From Photobacterium proteolyticum (GTDB lineage: Bacteria; Pseudomonadota; Gammaproteobacteria; Enterobacterales; Vibrionaceae): a DNA stretch of 64,000 nucleotides. Positions 18,521-28,261 of this stretch are shown piece after piece. The notes under the pieces were generated by a model. It saw nothing but the letters and a program-made list of their open reading frames with translations, was not told the DNA's origin and did no database searches. Each line of letters starts with the position of its first letter. The stretch's first letter is position 1. The DNA lies in NCBI RefSeq assembly GCF_001939735.1, contig NZ_MJIL01000090.1, positions 304,176-368,175 on the forward strand, written 5' to 3'. The position numbers and the translations under genes are program-made.

Positions 18521-18548
18521 TTGACTTGCTGTCAATGGTATGTAAAAT
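18521..18548 (+). promoter_or_regulatory. sigma70-type promoter of betIBA
   Basis: The -35 box TTGACT (18521-18526) and -10 box TAAAAT (18543-18548) are separated by 16 bases. The predicted transcription start, near 18555, falls inside the BetI palindrome. Confidence 0.7.
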
Positions 18549-18553
18549 TATTT

Positions 18554-18573
18554 TTAATTAAACGTTCAATTAA
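18554..18573. promoter_or_regulatory. BetI operator
   Basis: The 20-bp near-perfect palindrome TTAATTAAACGTTCAATTAA has one mismatched pair and is centred on CG at 18563-18564. It resembles the BetI boxes of other bet operons as I recall them. It lies directly downstream of the -10 box and 20 bases before betI, so BetI bound here should block transcription until choline is present. Confidence 0.75.
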
Positions 18574-18593
18574 GAAACATTTGAGTAGCAATT

Positions 18594-19187
18594 ATGCCAA
18601 AAGTCGGAATGCCAGAAATTCGCAGACCACAGCTTGTCGAGGCCACAATGGCTGTTATTGATGAAGTTGGGCTTTCGGGTGCGAGTGTGGTTTTGATCAG
18701 CCGCAAGGCAGGCGTTTCCCCTGGGATCATTAATCATTATTTTGGTGGTAAACATGGTTTGCTGGAGGAGACGATGCGCTCGGTGCTGCGTCAATTGTCA
18801 GCGACCTCCATAGAGCACCTTCGTGCCGCGGACAAAGATGACGTGACCGCCAGGGTCAAGGCGATTGTTGCCGCGAATTTTGATGGTTACCAAGTCGAGA
18901 GCAAAGTAGTGAAAACATGGCTGGCCTTCTGGGCGCAGTCTATGCACGATACTACGTTGCATCGGCTACAGCGGGTCAATGAACGCCGTTTGTTATCGCA
19001 CCTCCGTTTTGAACTCAAGAAAGTTTTACCTTATGAACAAGCCCTTTTTGTCGCACAGGGCGTTGCTGCACTTATTGATGGGATTTGGCTAAGAGGGGCG
19101 TTGAACCCTGACGGAATTTGCCCGGACAAAGCCCAGCAGATCATCTCTGATTACCTGCAAAAACAACTCGCCCCGTATTTGAACTGA
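18594..19187 (+). CDS. betI: TetR-family choline-responsive repressor BetI
   Basis: A 197-residue TetR regulator of normal BetI length. The helix-turn-helix is at about residues 30-52 (VVLISRKAGVSPGIINHYFG), preceded by the BetI-typical MPKVGMPEIRRPQLVEATM. It represses its own operon by binding the palindrome just upstream and is released by choline. betB follows after 35 bases on the same strand. Confidence 0.95.
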   Translation: MPKVGMPEIRRPQLVEATMAVIDEVGLSGASVVLISRKAGVSPGIINHYFGGKHGLLEETMRSVLRQLSATSIEHLRAADKDDVTARVKAIVAANFDGYQVESKVVKTWLAFWAQSMHDTTLHRLQRVNERRLLSHLRFELKKVLPYEQALFVAQGVAALIDGIWLRGALNPDGICPDKAQQIISDYLQKQLAPYLN

Positions 19188-19222
19188 CAAAGTCATAACA
19201 ACATTAATTACCAAGGCATTTG

Positions 19223-20683
19223 ATGAAAATGAAGTCTCTGTATATCCATGGTCAGGCTACTGAAGCCTCATCTGAAGAAACGTTTGTAACCTGTAACCCG
19301 GCAACCGGCGAGGAGCTGGCCGAGATCAGACAGGCCACTGTTCAGGATGTTGACCGTGCAATCGCTTCGGCACAACAAGGTTTCAAAGTGTGGTCAGCGA
19401 TGAGTGGCATGGAAAGGGGCCGTATCTTGATGCGGGCGGTAGCAATTCTCCGTGAGCGCAATGATGAGCTGGCTGCATTGGAAGTCAAAGATACCGGCAA
19501 GCCGATCCAGGAAGCCATCGAGGTCGATATTGCCACTGGTGCGGATGTTATCGAGTACTACGCGGGGCTTGCCTCGGCAATTCAGGGCCAACAACAAGAT
19601 TTGGGTCACGGTCAGTTTTTCTATACCCGCCGTGAGCCATTGGGTGTTTGTGCCGGAATTGGTGCGTGGAACTATCCAATCCAGATTGCAATGTGGAAAT
19701 CGGCTCCTGCTTTGGCGGCAGGTAACGCCATGGTATTTAAACCGTCTGAAGAAACGCCACTGTCAGTGCTGAAACTGGCAGAGATCTTCACTGAGGCCGG
19801 TGTTCCTGATGGGGTGTTTAACGTGGTTCAGGGTGACTACCGTGTCGGTCAGATGCTTTCTCGCCACCCGGATATTGCCAAAGTTTCTTTTACCGGTGAA
19901 TCTGGCACTGGCAAGAAGGTTATGGCGGATGCTGCCGGTACGCTTAAGGACATCACGATGGAGCTTGGTGGTAAGTCGCCGCTGATCGTCTTTGAGGATG
20001 CCAAGTTAGACAATGCGGTGTCAGCTGCCATGCTGGCCAATTTCTACACCCAGGGCGAAGTCTGTACTAACGGCACCCGGGTTTTTGTTCATGATGCGAT
20101 TTACGATGAGTTTATCAAGCAGCTTGCCCACCGTACCAACAAACTGGTTGTTGGCGATCCGGCTGATATGTCGACCCAGATCGGCGCGCTGATTTCAGGC
20201 GAACATCTCGAAAAAGTACTCGGGTTTATCCAGGCAGGAAAAGAGTCCGGTGCCCGCCTGATCTGCGGTGGCGAGCGTGTAACAGCCAATGGATTCGATA
20301 AGGGATTTTTTGTTCAGCCAACTATTTTTGCCGACTGTACTGATGATATGCCTCAGGTTCAGGAAGAGATCTTTGGTCCGGTGATGTCGATCCTGCGCTT
20401 CTCTGATGAGGGTGAAGTGATTGAACGGGCGAATGCTACGCAGTACGGGCTTGCTGCCGGTTTGTTTACTCAAAACCTTTCTCGTGCCCACCGGGTGATT
20501 GCCCAAATTGAAGCCGGTATTTGCTGGGTGAACACATGGGGTGGCTCACCGGCAGAAATGCCTGTTGGAGGTTACAAGCAGTCTGGCATCGGGCGAGAAA
20601 ATGGAATTGAAACACTCAATCATTACACCCAGAACAAGAGTGTGATGATTGAGCTTGGTGATCTTGAGTGCCCTTATGATTGA
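19223..20683 (+). CDS. betB: Betaine aldehyde dehydrogenase
   Basis: A 486-residue NAD(P)-dependent aldehyde dehydrogenase that oxidises betaine aldehyde to glycine betaine. It shows GIGAWNYPIQIAMWKSAPAL, the catalytic glutamate motif MELGGKSPL at about residue 250, the catalytic cysteine in GEVCTNGTRV at about 284, and EEIFGPVMSI. The C-terminal PVGGYKQSGIGRENG is typical of BetB. ATG 19223 with AAGG six bases upstream is preferred over TTG 19220. Confidence 0.96.
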   Translation: MKMKSLYIHGQATEASSEETFVTCNPATGEELAEIRQATVQDVDRAIASAQQGFKVWSAMSGMERGRILMRAVAILRERNDELAALEVKDTGKPIQEAIEVDIATGADVIEYYAGLASAIQGQQQDLGHGQFFYTRREPLGVCAGIGAWNYPIQIAMWKSAPALAAGNAMVFKPSEETPLSVLKLAEIFTEAGVPDGVFNVVQGDYRVGQMLSRHPDIAKVSFTGESGTGKKVMADAAGTLKDITMELGGKSPLIVFEDAKLDNAVSAAMLANFYTQGEVCTNGTRVFVHDAIYDEFIKQLAHRTNKLVVGDPADMSTQIGALISGEHLEKVLGFIQAGKESGARLICGGERVTANGFDKGFFVQPTIFADCTDDMPQVQEEIFGPVMSILRFSDEGEVIERANATQYGLAAGLFTQNLSRAHRVIAQIEAGICWVNTWGGSPAEMPVGGYKQSGIGRENGIETLNHYTQNKSVMIELGDLECPYD

Positions 20684-20760
20684 GCCACATATCAACACTA
20701 GCGGGAGCTGCTGATAGCGGCTGGCTTTAATCTTCACAACAGAATTGAAAGGGAAATCAA

Positions 20761-22476
20761 ATGAGCAATACCTACGATTACATTATTGTCGGAGCGGGAT
20801 CAGCCGGTTGTGTATTGGCAGATCGCCTGACCGCATCGGGCGAGTACAGTGTCTTGCTGCTAGAGGCTGGTGGGACTGACAGAAGTATTTTCATCCAAAT
20901 GCCGACAGCCCTGTCGTACCCAATGAACAGCGATAAGTACGCCTGGCAGTTTGAATCACAGCCTGAGGCCGGTATTGATAACCGCCGCCTGCATTGTCCG
21001 CGAGGGCGTGTACTGGGTGGCAGTTCGTCAATCAATGGCATGGTGTATGTGCGAGGTCATGCCTGCGACTTTGACGAGTGGGTTGAGCATGGCGCGGCAG
21101 GTTGGAGCTATCAGGAGTGCCTGCCGTATTTCCGCCGTGCCGAATCATGGTTCAGCGGCGAAGATGCCTACCGGGGTGGCGACGGCCCGCTGGCAACCTG
21201 TAACGGTAACAATATGACACTGAACCCTCTGTATCAGGCGTTTATCGATGCCGGGCAGCAGGCGGGCTATCCGAAAACCGATGATTACAACGGTTATCAG
21301 CAGGAAGGCTTTGGTCCTATGCACATGACGGTGGATAAAGGTGTACGCGCCTCTACCTCAAATGCCTACCTGCACCGAGCCATGAAGCGCAACAACCTGA
21401 CAGTCAAAACGGGCGTTGTCAGCCGCAAGGTATTGCTTGAAAACAAGCAGGCTGTCGGGGTCGAAATCGAAATTGCCGGCCAGATCGAATCGGTGTTTGC
21501 CTGCCGGGAGGTTCTGTTATCGGCAGGCTCTGTCGGCTCACCGCAGCTTCTTCAGCTGTCGGGGGTGGGGCCCAAGGCGGTATTGGAGCAAGCTGGAATT
21601 GAGGTAGAGCACGATTTGCCCGGTGTCGGGGAGAATCTGCAGGATCACTTGGAAGTCTATTTTCAATATGAATGCCATCAGCCAATTACCCTGAACAGCA
21701 AGTTGGGTCTGATCAGCAAAGGTTTGATCGGGACACGCTGGATATTACGCCAAGATGGCCTCGGGGCTACCAACCACTTTGAGTCGTGCGCTTTCATCCG
21801 CTCTCGAGCCGGACTGAAATGGCCCAATATTCAATATCACTTCCTGCCTGCGGCGATGCGTTATGACGGTCAGGCAGCTTTTGACGGCCATGGTTTCCAG
21901 GTGCATGTCGGTCCGAACAAACCGCAAAGCCGCGGCCGCATTCGGGTGGAATCTAGCGATCCGCATCAAAAGCCCAACATTGAATTTAACTACATCAGTA
22001 CAGAACAAGATAGGCAGGATTGGCGTGACTGTATTCGCCTGACCCGTGAAATTCTGGCTCAGCCAGCCATGGATGAGTACCGTGGCAAGGAAATCCAACC
22101 AGGAACAGACGTTACCAGTGATGAAGCGATTGATGCCTGGGTGCGCCAAAATGTCGAGAGTGCCTATCATCCGTCCTGCTCATGCAAGATGGGAGCGGAT
22201 AACGATCCCATGGCCGTGCTGAACGAGAAGTGCCAGGTCAGGGGAATTAACTCTCTGCGAGTGGTTGACTCGTCGGTGTTCCCGACCATTCCAAACGGCA
22301 ACCTCAATGCGCCGACCATTATGGTGGCGGAGAAAGTTGCTGATGCCATTTTGGGTTGTGCTCCCCTTGCTCCTTCAGATGCCGAGATCTGGATTGCCCC
22401 TAACTGGGAAACCGAGCAGCGTGTTGGCCCTGCCCAGCGTCCGGTGAGCGCTGATAACCCTAGAGACTATTACTAA
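20761..22476 (+). CDS. betA: Choline dehydrogenase
   Basis: A 571-residue GMC-family FAD enzyme that oxidises choline to betaine aldehyde. The FAD-binding GAGSAGCVLADRL lies at residues 12-24; the two GMC signatures are GRVLGGSSSINGMVYVRGH and the GSVGSPQLLQLSGVGP region. The catalytic histidine segment YHPSCSCKMG is near residue 474. It follows betB after 77 bases and precedes the choline transporter genes. Confidence 0.96.
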   Translation: MSNTYDYIIVGAGSAGCVLADRLTASGEYSVLLLEAGGTDRSIFIQMPTALSYPMNSDKYAWQFESQPEAGIDNRRLHCPRGRVLGGSSSINGMVYVRGHACDFDEWVEHGAAGWSYQECLPYFRRAESWFSGEDAYRGGDGPLATCNGNNMTLNPLYQAFIDAGQQAGYPKTDDYNGYQQEGFGPMHMTVDKGVRASTSNAYLHRAMKRNNLTVKTGVVSRKVLLENKQAVGVEIEIAGQIESVFACREVLLSAGSVGSPQLLQLSGVGPKAVLEQAGIEVEHDLPGVGENLQDHLEVYFQYECHQPITLNSKLGLISKGLIGTRWILRQDGLGATNHFESCAFIRSRAGLKWPNIQYHFLPAAMRYDGQAAFDGHGFQVHVGPNKPQSRGRIRVESSDPHQKPNIEFNYISTEQDRQDWRDCIRLTREILAQPAMDEYRGKEIQPGTDVTSDEAIDAWVRQNVESAYHPSCSCKMGADNDPMAVLNEKCQVRGINSLRVVDSSVFPTIPNGNLNAPTIMVAEKVADAILGCAPLAPSDAEIWIAPNWETEQRVGPAQRPVSADNPRDYY

Positions 22477-22634
22477 TAAATACTGAAACGAAGCGGCTTA
22501 ATTATTTAAACGAAACAGACGGATTACCAAAACAAGCAAGCTGACTGTTGGGAATACATCAGCCTTCTCGCCAGATACGAGAAGCGTCATTACTTAACAG
22601 ATTTGGCTTAACAAACATGGATAAAGGAAGAGTC

Positions 22635-23585
22635 ATGAAGACAAAGAAAACGATTAAAAACGCAATTATGGGTAGTTCAGCACTATTACTCAGTCTGTCG
22701 GCATCAACGGCATTAGCCGCCCAGTGCGAAACCGTACGTTTCTCTGATGTCGGCTGGACAGACATTACGGCAACAACAGCGATCACGAGCGAAGTGCTCA
22801 AAGGATTGGGCTATAAGACCTCAACTCAGTTGCTGTCAGTCCCCGTGACATACTCCTCCATGGCCAATAAGGACATTGATGTGTTTCTGGGTAACTGGAT
22901 GCCAACGATGGAAGCTGATATTGCCAAATATCACCAGGATGGCTCAGTCGAGACAGTAAGGGCCAACCTGGAAGGGGCTAAATATACCCTTGCAGTCCCA
23001 AAATACGTGTATGACGCCGGTGTCCGCAGCTTTGCTGATCTGGCCAAACATAAGGACGAGTTCCGCGGCCGTATCTATGGCATCGAGCCGGGTAACGACG
23101 GCAACCGTCTGATCCAGGACATGATTGATAAAAACGCTTTCGACCTTAATGGTTTCCGTCTGGTCGAGTCCAGTGAAGCCGGCATGATGTCGCAGGTTAA
23201 ACGTGCGGTTAACCGTGAGCAGTGGATCGCTTTCCTTGGCTGGGCGCCGCACCCGATGAACAGCAACTTTGATATGGCCTATCTGGACGGTGGTGATGAT
23301 TTCTTTGGCCCCAATTATGGCGGTGCAAGTGTTTATACCAATGTTCGCCAGGGTTACCTGAAAACGTGTCCAAATGTCGGTCAGCTACTGCAAAACCTGA
23401 GCTTTAGCCTGGAGATGGAAAATCAGCTGATGGGCGAGATCCTGAATAATAACGTCAAGCCAGATGCGGCGGCAAAGGTCTGGCTGAAGGCCAATCCGCA
23501 GGTGCTGGAACAGTGGCTTAACAAGGTAACAGCACAAGATGGCAGCAATGCCACTCAGGCTGTGAAGACATACCTGAATATCTAA
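22635..23585 (+). CDS. choX: Choline ABC transporter substrate-binding protein
   Basis: A 316-residue periplasmic protein of the OpuAC/ChoX family. The start is ATG 22635 behind AAGGAAGAG, which gives a clean signal peptide (MKTKKTIKNAIMGSSALLLS, cleavage near ALAAQ). An upstream in-frame start at 22548 would bury the signal. Ligand-site-type residues occur in VGWTDITA, VFLGNWMPTME and AFLGWAPHPMN. It captures choline for ChoWV. Confidence 0.93.
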   Translation: MKTKKTIKNAIMGSSALLLSLSASTALAAQCETVRFSDVGWTDITATTAITSEVLKGLGYKTSTQLLSVPVTYSSMANKDIDVFLGNWMPTMEADIAKYHQDGSVETVRANLEGAKYTLAVPKYVYDAGVRSFADLAKHKDEFRGRIYGIEPGNDGNRLIQDMIDKNAFDLNGFRLVESSEAGMMSQVKRAVNREQWIAFLGWAPHPMNSNFDMAYLDGGDDFFGPNYGGASVYTNVRQGYLKTCPNVGQLLQNLSFSLEMENQLMGEILNNNVKPDAAAKVWLKANPQVLEQWLNKVTAQDGSNATQAVKTYLNI

Positions 23586-23712
23586 TTGTCTATTGCTTGC
23601 CTGTTACAGGCTGACTGTCGATGCTGCCACCGTAACAGGTGGTAGCCGCTCGGCGTGATAGATAAACACGGAACGACCCAATTTAAAAAATATGGACCAT
23701 TAAGGAGTAACA

Positions 23713-24561
23713 GTGGACTTTATTACAGATCATAAAATCCCGTTAGGTGATTGGATGGCAACCTTCGTGGATTGGCTTACCTACAATGCCGCAGGATTTT
23801 TTGACTCGCTTTCCTATACCCTGGAATCACTGATTATGCTGTTGGTTGATCTGTTTAAGTGGTTTCCGCCAGCGGTGCCGATTTTGATGACAGCCTCGTT
23901 GGCCTGGTTTCTTCACCGGAACCTCTCGCTGGTCATTTTTGTGGTCGCGGCACTGCTATTGATCATGAACCTGGGTTACTGGGAAGAAATGCTGGAAACT
24001 TTCGTTCTGGTATTAACAGCCACGATGATCTCGGTACTGGTCGGGGTGCCTGTCGGCATTGTTGCGGCGCACAAGCCTTGGCTCTATACCATCATGCGTC
24101 CGATCCTTGATTTGATGCAGACCGTACCGACATTTGTCTACCTGATCCCAACCTTGGTGCTGTTCGGCCTGGGGGTAGTGCCCGGTCTTATTTCTACCAT
24201 TATTTTTGCTATTGCCGCTCCAATCCGCCTGACCTATCTTGGTATTAGCCGAGTCCCAGAAGAGTTGGTCGAGGCGGGTAGAGCCTTCGGGGCCAATCGA
24301 ATGAAGCTGTTGTTCAAAGTTGAACTTCCGGCGGCAATGCCAAACATTATGGCAGGGATAACACAGTGCATCATGCTGTCACTGTCGATGGTGGTGATTT
24401 CCGCACTGGTGGGGGCTGATGGTTTGGGTAAACCGGTGATCCGCGCCCTCAACACGGTCAATATTTCCCAGGGATTTGAAGCAGGTTTGGCCATTGTATT
24501 GGTCGCTATTATTCTGGATCGTCTATGTAAGACTCCGGCAAGCCAGAGCAAGGAGGGCTAA
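23713..24561 (+). CDS. choW: Choline ABC transporter permease
   Basis: A 282-residue inner-membrane protein of the ProW/OpuAB family with about six hydrophobic helices. The EAA loop that contacts the ATPase is ELVEAGRAFGANRMKLLFKVELP near residue 190. The start codon is GTG at 23713 behind TAAGGAG. A 127-base gap separates it from choX, and choV starts two bases after its stop codon. Confidence 0.94.
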   Translation: MDFITDHKIPLGDWMATFVDWLTYNAAGFFDSLSYTLESLIMLLVDLFKWFPPAVPILMTASLAWFLHRNLSLVIFVVAALLLIMNLGYWEEMLETFVLVLTATMISVLVGVPVGIVAAHKPWLYTIMRPILDLMQTVPTFVYLIPTLVLFGLGVVPGLISTIIFAIAAPIRLTYLGISRVPEELVEAGRAFGANRMKLLFKVELPAAMPNIMAGITQCIMLSLSMVVISALVGADGLGKPVIRALNTVNISQGFEAGLAIVLVAIILDRLCKTPASQSKEG

Positions 24562-24563
24562 TC

Positions 24564-25757
24564 ATGAGCGCGATCAGTATTAAAAGTCTGGATGTGATTT
24601 TTGGCGAGCAGACAACCCAATCACTGGCATTGCTCGATGAGGGCAAAACCCGACAGGAGATTATTGATGCCACGGGAGACGTGGTCGGCGTTCATGACGT
24701 CAGTCTGGATATTGAAGAAGGCGAGATTTGTGTCTTGATGGGGCTGTCCGGCTCCGGCAAGTCGAGTTTGCTACGTGCGATTAATGGCCTGAATACCATT
24801 AGCCGCGGCTCGCTTGAGGTACAGGATGGCGAGGAGGCGATTGATCTTGCCAGCTGCGACAAAACCGCCTTGCGCCATTTGCGAACCAATCGTATATCCA
24901 TGGTGTTCCAGAAGTTTGCTTTGATGCCCTGGCTGACCGTGCTCGATAACGCTGCCTTTGGCCTGGAGATGCAGGGCATCGGCAAGGCAGAGCGCCGCCG
25001 TCGTGCAGAAGAAAAGCTCGATATGGTAGGGCTTTCCGAGTGGAAGCACAAATTCCCCCATGAGCTATCGGGTGGTATGCAGCAACGTGTTGGATTGGCA
25101 CGGGCATTTACGATGGATAGCGATATTTTACTGATGGACGAACCGTTCTCGGCGCTGGACCCGCTCATTCGCAGCCAGTTGCAAGATGAACTGCTGGAGC
25201 TTCAGCGCCAGCTGAACAAGACGATTGTGTTTGTCAGTCATGACCTGGATGAAGCGCTCAAGATTGGCAATAACATAGCGATCATGGAATCAGGACGCCT
25301 GATCCAGCACGGTAAACCGGAAGAGATCGTGCTCAAACCGAATTCACAATACGTGAAAGACTTTGTCGCCCACACCAATCCGCTGAATGTGCTGCGCGGA
25401 CGTTCCCTGATGACAGAGACCAGCGAGCTTGAGTCACTAGGAGACATGTTGATACTTAATCAGCACGACAAGACCTGCGTCAGTACCTCTGAGAAAGGGG
25501 AAATTATGGCGGTAACCCGGCAGGATGAATCTCTGGCATTGCACCAGTGGCAGGAAGGGGACAGTCTTGAGGCGCTTGAGCGAGACAAGGTAGTGATGAC
25601 AACGCCTGATATCTCGATGCGCGAAGCTCTGGAAATTCGTTATCGTACCGGCCAGCCAGTGTTGCTGGGAACGGAAAGGCGCCTGGAAGGGGTCTTGTCA
25701 GATAATGACTTTTATCATGCCCTGCTCGGCAAGCACTTTTCTGCCAAGGTGGCTTAG
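24564..25757 (+). CDS. choV: Choline ABC transporter ATP-binding protein
   Basis: A 397-residue ATPase of the ProV/OpuAA family. Walker A is GLSGSGKSS (about residue 59), Q-loop FQKFALMPW, signature LSGGMQQRVGLARA, Walker B LLMDEPFSALDP, and H-loop VSHDLDEA. The C-terminal 110 residues form a CBS-like region (DISMREALEIRYRTGQPVLL). It drives choline uptake with ChoX and ChoW. A terminator follows 30 bases after the stop. Confidence 0.94.
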   Translation: MSAISIKSLDVIFGEQTTQSLALLDEGKTRQEIIDATGDVVGVHDVSLDIEEGEICVLMGLSGSGKSSLLRAINGLNTISRGSLEVQDGEEAIDLASCDKTALRHLRTNRISMVFQKFALMPWLTVLDNAAFGLEMQGIGKAERRRRAEEKLDMVGLSEWKHKFPHELSGGMQQRVGLARAFTMDSDILLMDEPFSALDPLIRSQLQDELLELQRQLNKTIVFVSHDLDEALKIGNNIAIMESGRLIQHGKPEEIVLKPNSQYVKDFVAHTNPLNVLRGRSLMTETSELESLGDMLILNQHDKTCVSTSEKGEIMAVTRQDESLALHQWQEGDSLEALERDKVVMTTPDISMREALEIRYRTGQPVLLGTERRLEGVLSDNDFYHALLGKHFSAKVA

Positions 25758-25788
25758 GGAGTGCCCTTAACTGTTATACAGAATGAAA

Positions 25789-25818
25789 ATCCGGTACTGC
25801 AGAGTACCGGATGTTTTA
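25789..25818 (+). terminator. Rho-independent terminator after choV
   Basis: A perfect 10-bp stem, ATCCGGTACT / AGTACCGGAT, with loop GCAG, followed by GTTTTATTG. It lies between convergent choV and katG and may serve both. Confidence 0.85.
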
Positions 25819-25833
25819 TTGTTGCCAGCGAGA

Positions 25834-28059
25834 TTATTGAATATCGAAACGGTCGAGTTTCATGACTTTCACCCAGGCGACGATAAAGTCATTTACAAAT
25901 TTCTCTTTGGCATCGTCAGCCGCATACACTTCGGCCACAGCGCGTAATTCTGAGTTCGAGCCGAAAATAAGATCAACCGGTGTTGCTGTCCATTTCGCTT
26001 TGCCATTGCTACGGTCAACGCCTTCATAGACGCCATCTTGCGATGATGATTTTTGCCATTTGGTGGACATATCCAGTAGGTTGACGAAGAAATCATTACT
26101 TAATGTTCCCGGTTCATCGGTAAATACGCCATGCTGGGACTGCCCGGTATTGGCATTCATGACACGCATGCCTCCGATAAGCACCGTCATTTCAGGTACG
26201 GTTAACGTCAGCAGATCGGCTTTATCGACCAGCATTTCGGCAGGAGATCGTTGGTTGTCATTGCCAAAGTAGTTACGGAACCCATCAGCACTTGGTTCCA
26301 GTACCGCAAACGAGTTTATATCTGTCTGTGCTTGTTCTGCATCGGTACGTCCGGGGGTGAAGGGGACTTTGACATCATGGCCAGCCTGTTTTGCGGCATC
26401 CTCAATCGCAGCGGCGCCACCTAATACAATCAGGTCAGCAAGAGATACTTTCTTGCCGTCAGACTGTTTGCTGTTGAAGTCCTGCTGAATTTTCTCTAGC
26501 TGCTGGAGCACCTTCGCCAGTTCTTCGGGATCATTGGCATGCCAGCTTTTCTGGGGCTCAAGTCGAACGCGTGCGCCGTTGGCTCCCCCGCGCATATCCG
26601 TACCGCGAAAGCTTGATGCAGAGGCCCAGGCGGTTCTTATTAATGCGGGAACGGCTAGATCCGAGGCAAGAATATCGGCTTTGAGCTTGGTGATGTCCTC
26701 ATCCGTAATTATGGGGTGAGCGACGGCTGGTACAGGGTCTTGCCATAGCATGGCTTCCTCGGGGACTTGATCGCCGAGATAGCGCGCACGAGGCCCCATA
26801 TCTCGGTGCGTTAGCTTGAACCATGCCTTGGCAAAGGCTAATTCAAATTCTTTCGGGTTATCAAGAAATCGTTTGGAGATTTTACTGTACTCAGGGTCAA
26901 ACTTGAGCGAGAGGTCGGTGGTGAGCATGATAGGCGCGTGTTTTTTTGATGCATCATGGGCATCCGGCACCATGTCTTTAGCGCTTTCGTCATCGGGGAT
27001 CCACTGTATGGCACCTGCCGGGCTTTTGGTCTGTACCCATTCGAAGTTGAACAAGTTTTGAAAGTAGTTGTGGGTCCATTGAGCCGGACTGACTGTCCAG
27101 GCACCTTCCAGCCCGCTGGTGATGGTATCGGCACCATGGCCTGAACCGTATTTGTTTTTCCAGCCAAGGCCTTGCTCTTCGGTGCTGGCCGCTTCAGGTT
27201 CCGGGCCGACATATTTGGACGGTTTGGCGGCACCATGTGCTTTACCGAAGGTATGGCCGCCGGCGATAAGCGCAACGGTCTCTTCATCGTTCATTGCCAT
27301 TCGGCCAAATGTTTCGCGGATGTCCTTGGCCGCTGCCAGCGGGTCCGGATTGCCGTTTGGTCCCTCGGGATTAACATAGATCAGCCCCATTTGAACGGCG
27401 GCAAGTGGTTGTTCCAATTCTCTGTCGCCGCTATAGCGCTTGTCTGCCAAGAACTCATTTTCAGGTCCCCAGTAGACCATGTCTGGCTCCCAGGCATCTT
27501 CACGTCCGCCGGCAAAGCCCAGGGTTTTGAAACCCATCGACTCCATGGCAACAGTACCGGCCAGAACCATCAGGTCGCCCCAGGATATATTGCGACCGTA
27601 TTTCTGCTTGAGTGGCCAAAGCAGGCGTTGTGCCTTATCCAGGTTGGCATTATCGGGCCAGCTGTTTAAAGGGGCAAAACGTTGCATTCCGCCATAGGCA
27701 CCGCCGCGCCCATCACTGACGCGATAGGTTCCCGCACTGTGCCATGCCATCCGGATGAATAATGGCCCGTAGTGACCATAGTCAGCAGGCCACCAGTCTT
27801 GGGAGGTTTTCATCAGTGTATCCAGATCCTTTTTCACAGCACTCAGGTCAAGACTGTTAAAGGCTTCTGCATAATTGAAGTCTTCACCCATTGGGTTCGA
27901 CGAGGCAGTATGCTGTCGCAGGGGAGAAAGGTCGAGTTTCTCGGGCCACCAGAACTGATTCGATTTCGGCTCTCCCTGTGCATAGGCAGGGCTGCCCATC
28001 AGGAGGGGAGACAGGGCTACCGCTATAGCGGCTAGCAGAGGGATTGTCTGTTTACGCAT
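25834..28059 (-). CDS. katG: Exported catalase-peroxidase
   Basis: A 741-residue bifunctional heme catalase-peroxidase. The first 28 residues form a signal peptide (MRKQTIPLLAAIAVALSPLL then PAYAQ), so the enzyme should be periplasmic, as in KatP-type proteins, rather than cytoplasmic. The distal heme triad is R103, W106, H107 in FIRMAWHSAGTYR. The proximal histidine is in IAGGHTFGKAHG, and the Tyr and Met partners of the covalent Met-Tyr-Trp adduct fit GLIYVNPEGP and GRMAMND. The C-terminal second peroxidase-like domain is complete. Confidence 0.95.
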   Translation of the reverse strand: MRKQTIPLLAAIAVALSPLLMGSPAYAQGEPKSNQFWWPEKLDLSPLRQHTASSNPMGEDFNYAEAFNSLDLSAVKKDLDTLMKTSQDWWPADYGHYGPLFIRMAWHSAGTYRVSDGRGGAYGGMQRFAPLNSWPDNANLDKAQRLLWPLKQKYGRNISWGDLMVLAGTVAMESMGFKTLGFAGGREDAWEPDMVYWGPENEFLADKRYSGDRELEQPLAAVQMGLIYVNPEGPNGNPDPLAAAKDIRETFGRMAMNDEETVALIAGGHTFGKAHGAAKPSKYVGPEPEAASTEEQGLGWKNKYGSGHGADTITSGLEGAWTVSPAQWTHNYFQNLFNFEWVQTKSPAGAIQWIPDDESAKDMVPDAHDASKKHAPIMLTTDLSLKFDPEYSKISKRFLDNPKEFELAFAKAWFKLTHRDMGPRARYLGDQVPEEAMLWQDPVPAVAHPIITDEDITKLKADILASDLAVPALIRTAWASASSFRGTDMRGGANGARVRLEPQKSWHANDPEELAKVLQQLEKIQQDFNSKQSDGKKVSLADLIVLGGAAAIEDAAKQAGHDVKVPFTPGRTDAEQAQTDINSFAVLEPSADGFRNYFGNDNQRSPAEMLVDKADLLTLTVPEMTVLIGGMRVMNANTGQSQHGVFTDEPGTLSNDFFVNLLDMSTKWQKSSSQDGVYEGVDRSNGKAKWTATPVDLIFGSNSELRAVAEVYAADDAKEKFVNDFIVAWVKVMKLDRFDIQ

Positions 28060-28261
28060 GGGAGTTACCCCTTATTGGTAGGTACAGGTAAAATATAAGC
28101 CTGAATCTTCCGTTTTTGGGGGCAAACGTGATGGAAAATATTGATTGTTGTAATCGGTAAAACCAATCATGCTGGTGGGCAAGTAACCAAGCCAGACACT
28201 GCGATAAGTTTTCTGGCCTGGGCAAAATGATGAAATTGTTTAAGCTCTGGGAAGTTGCAGC

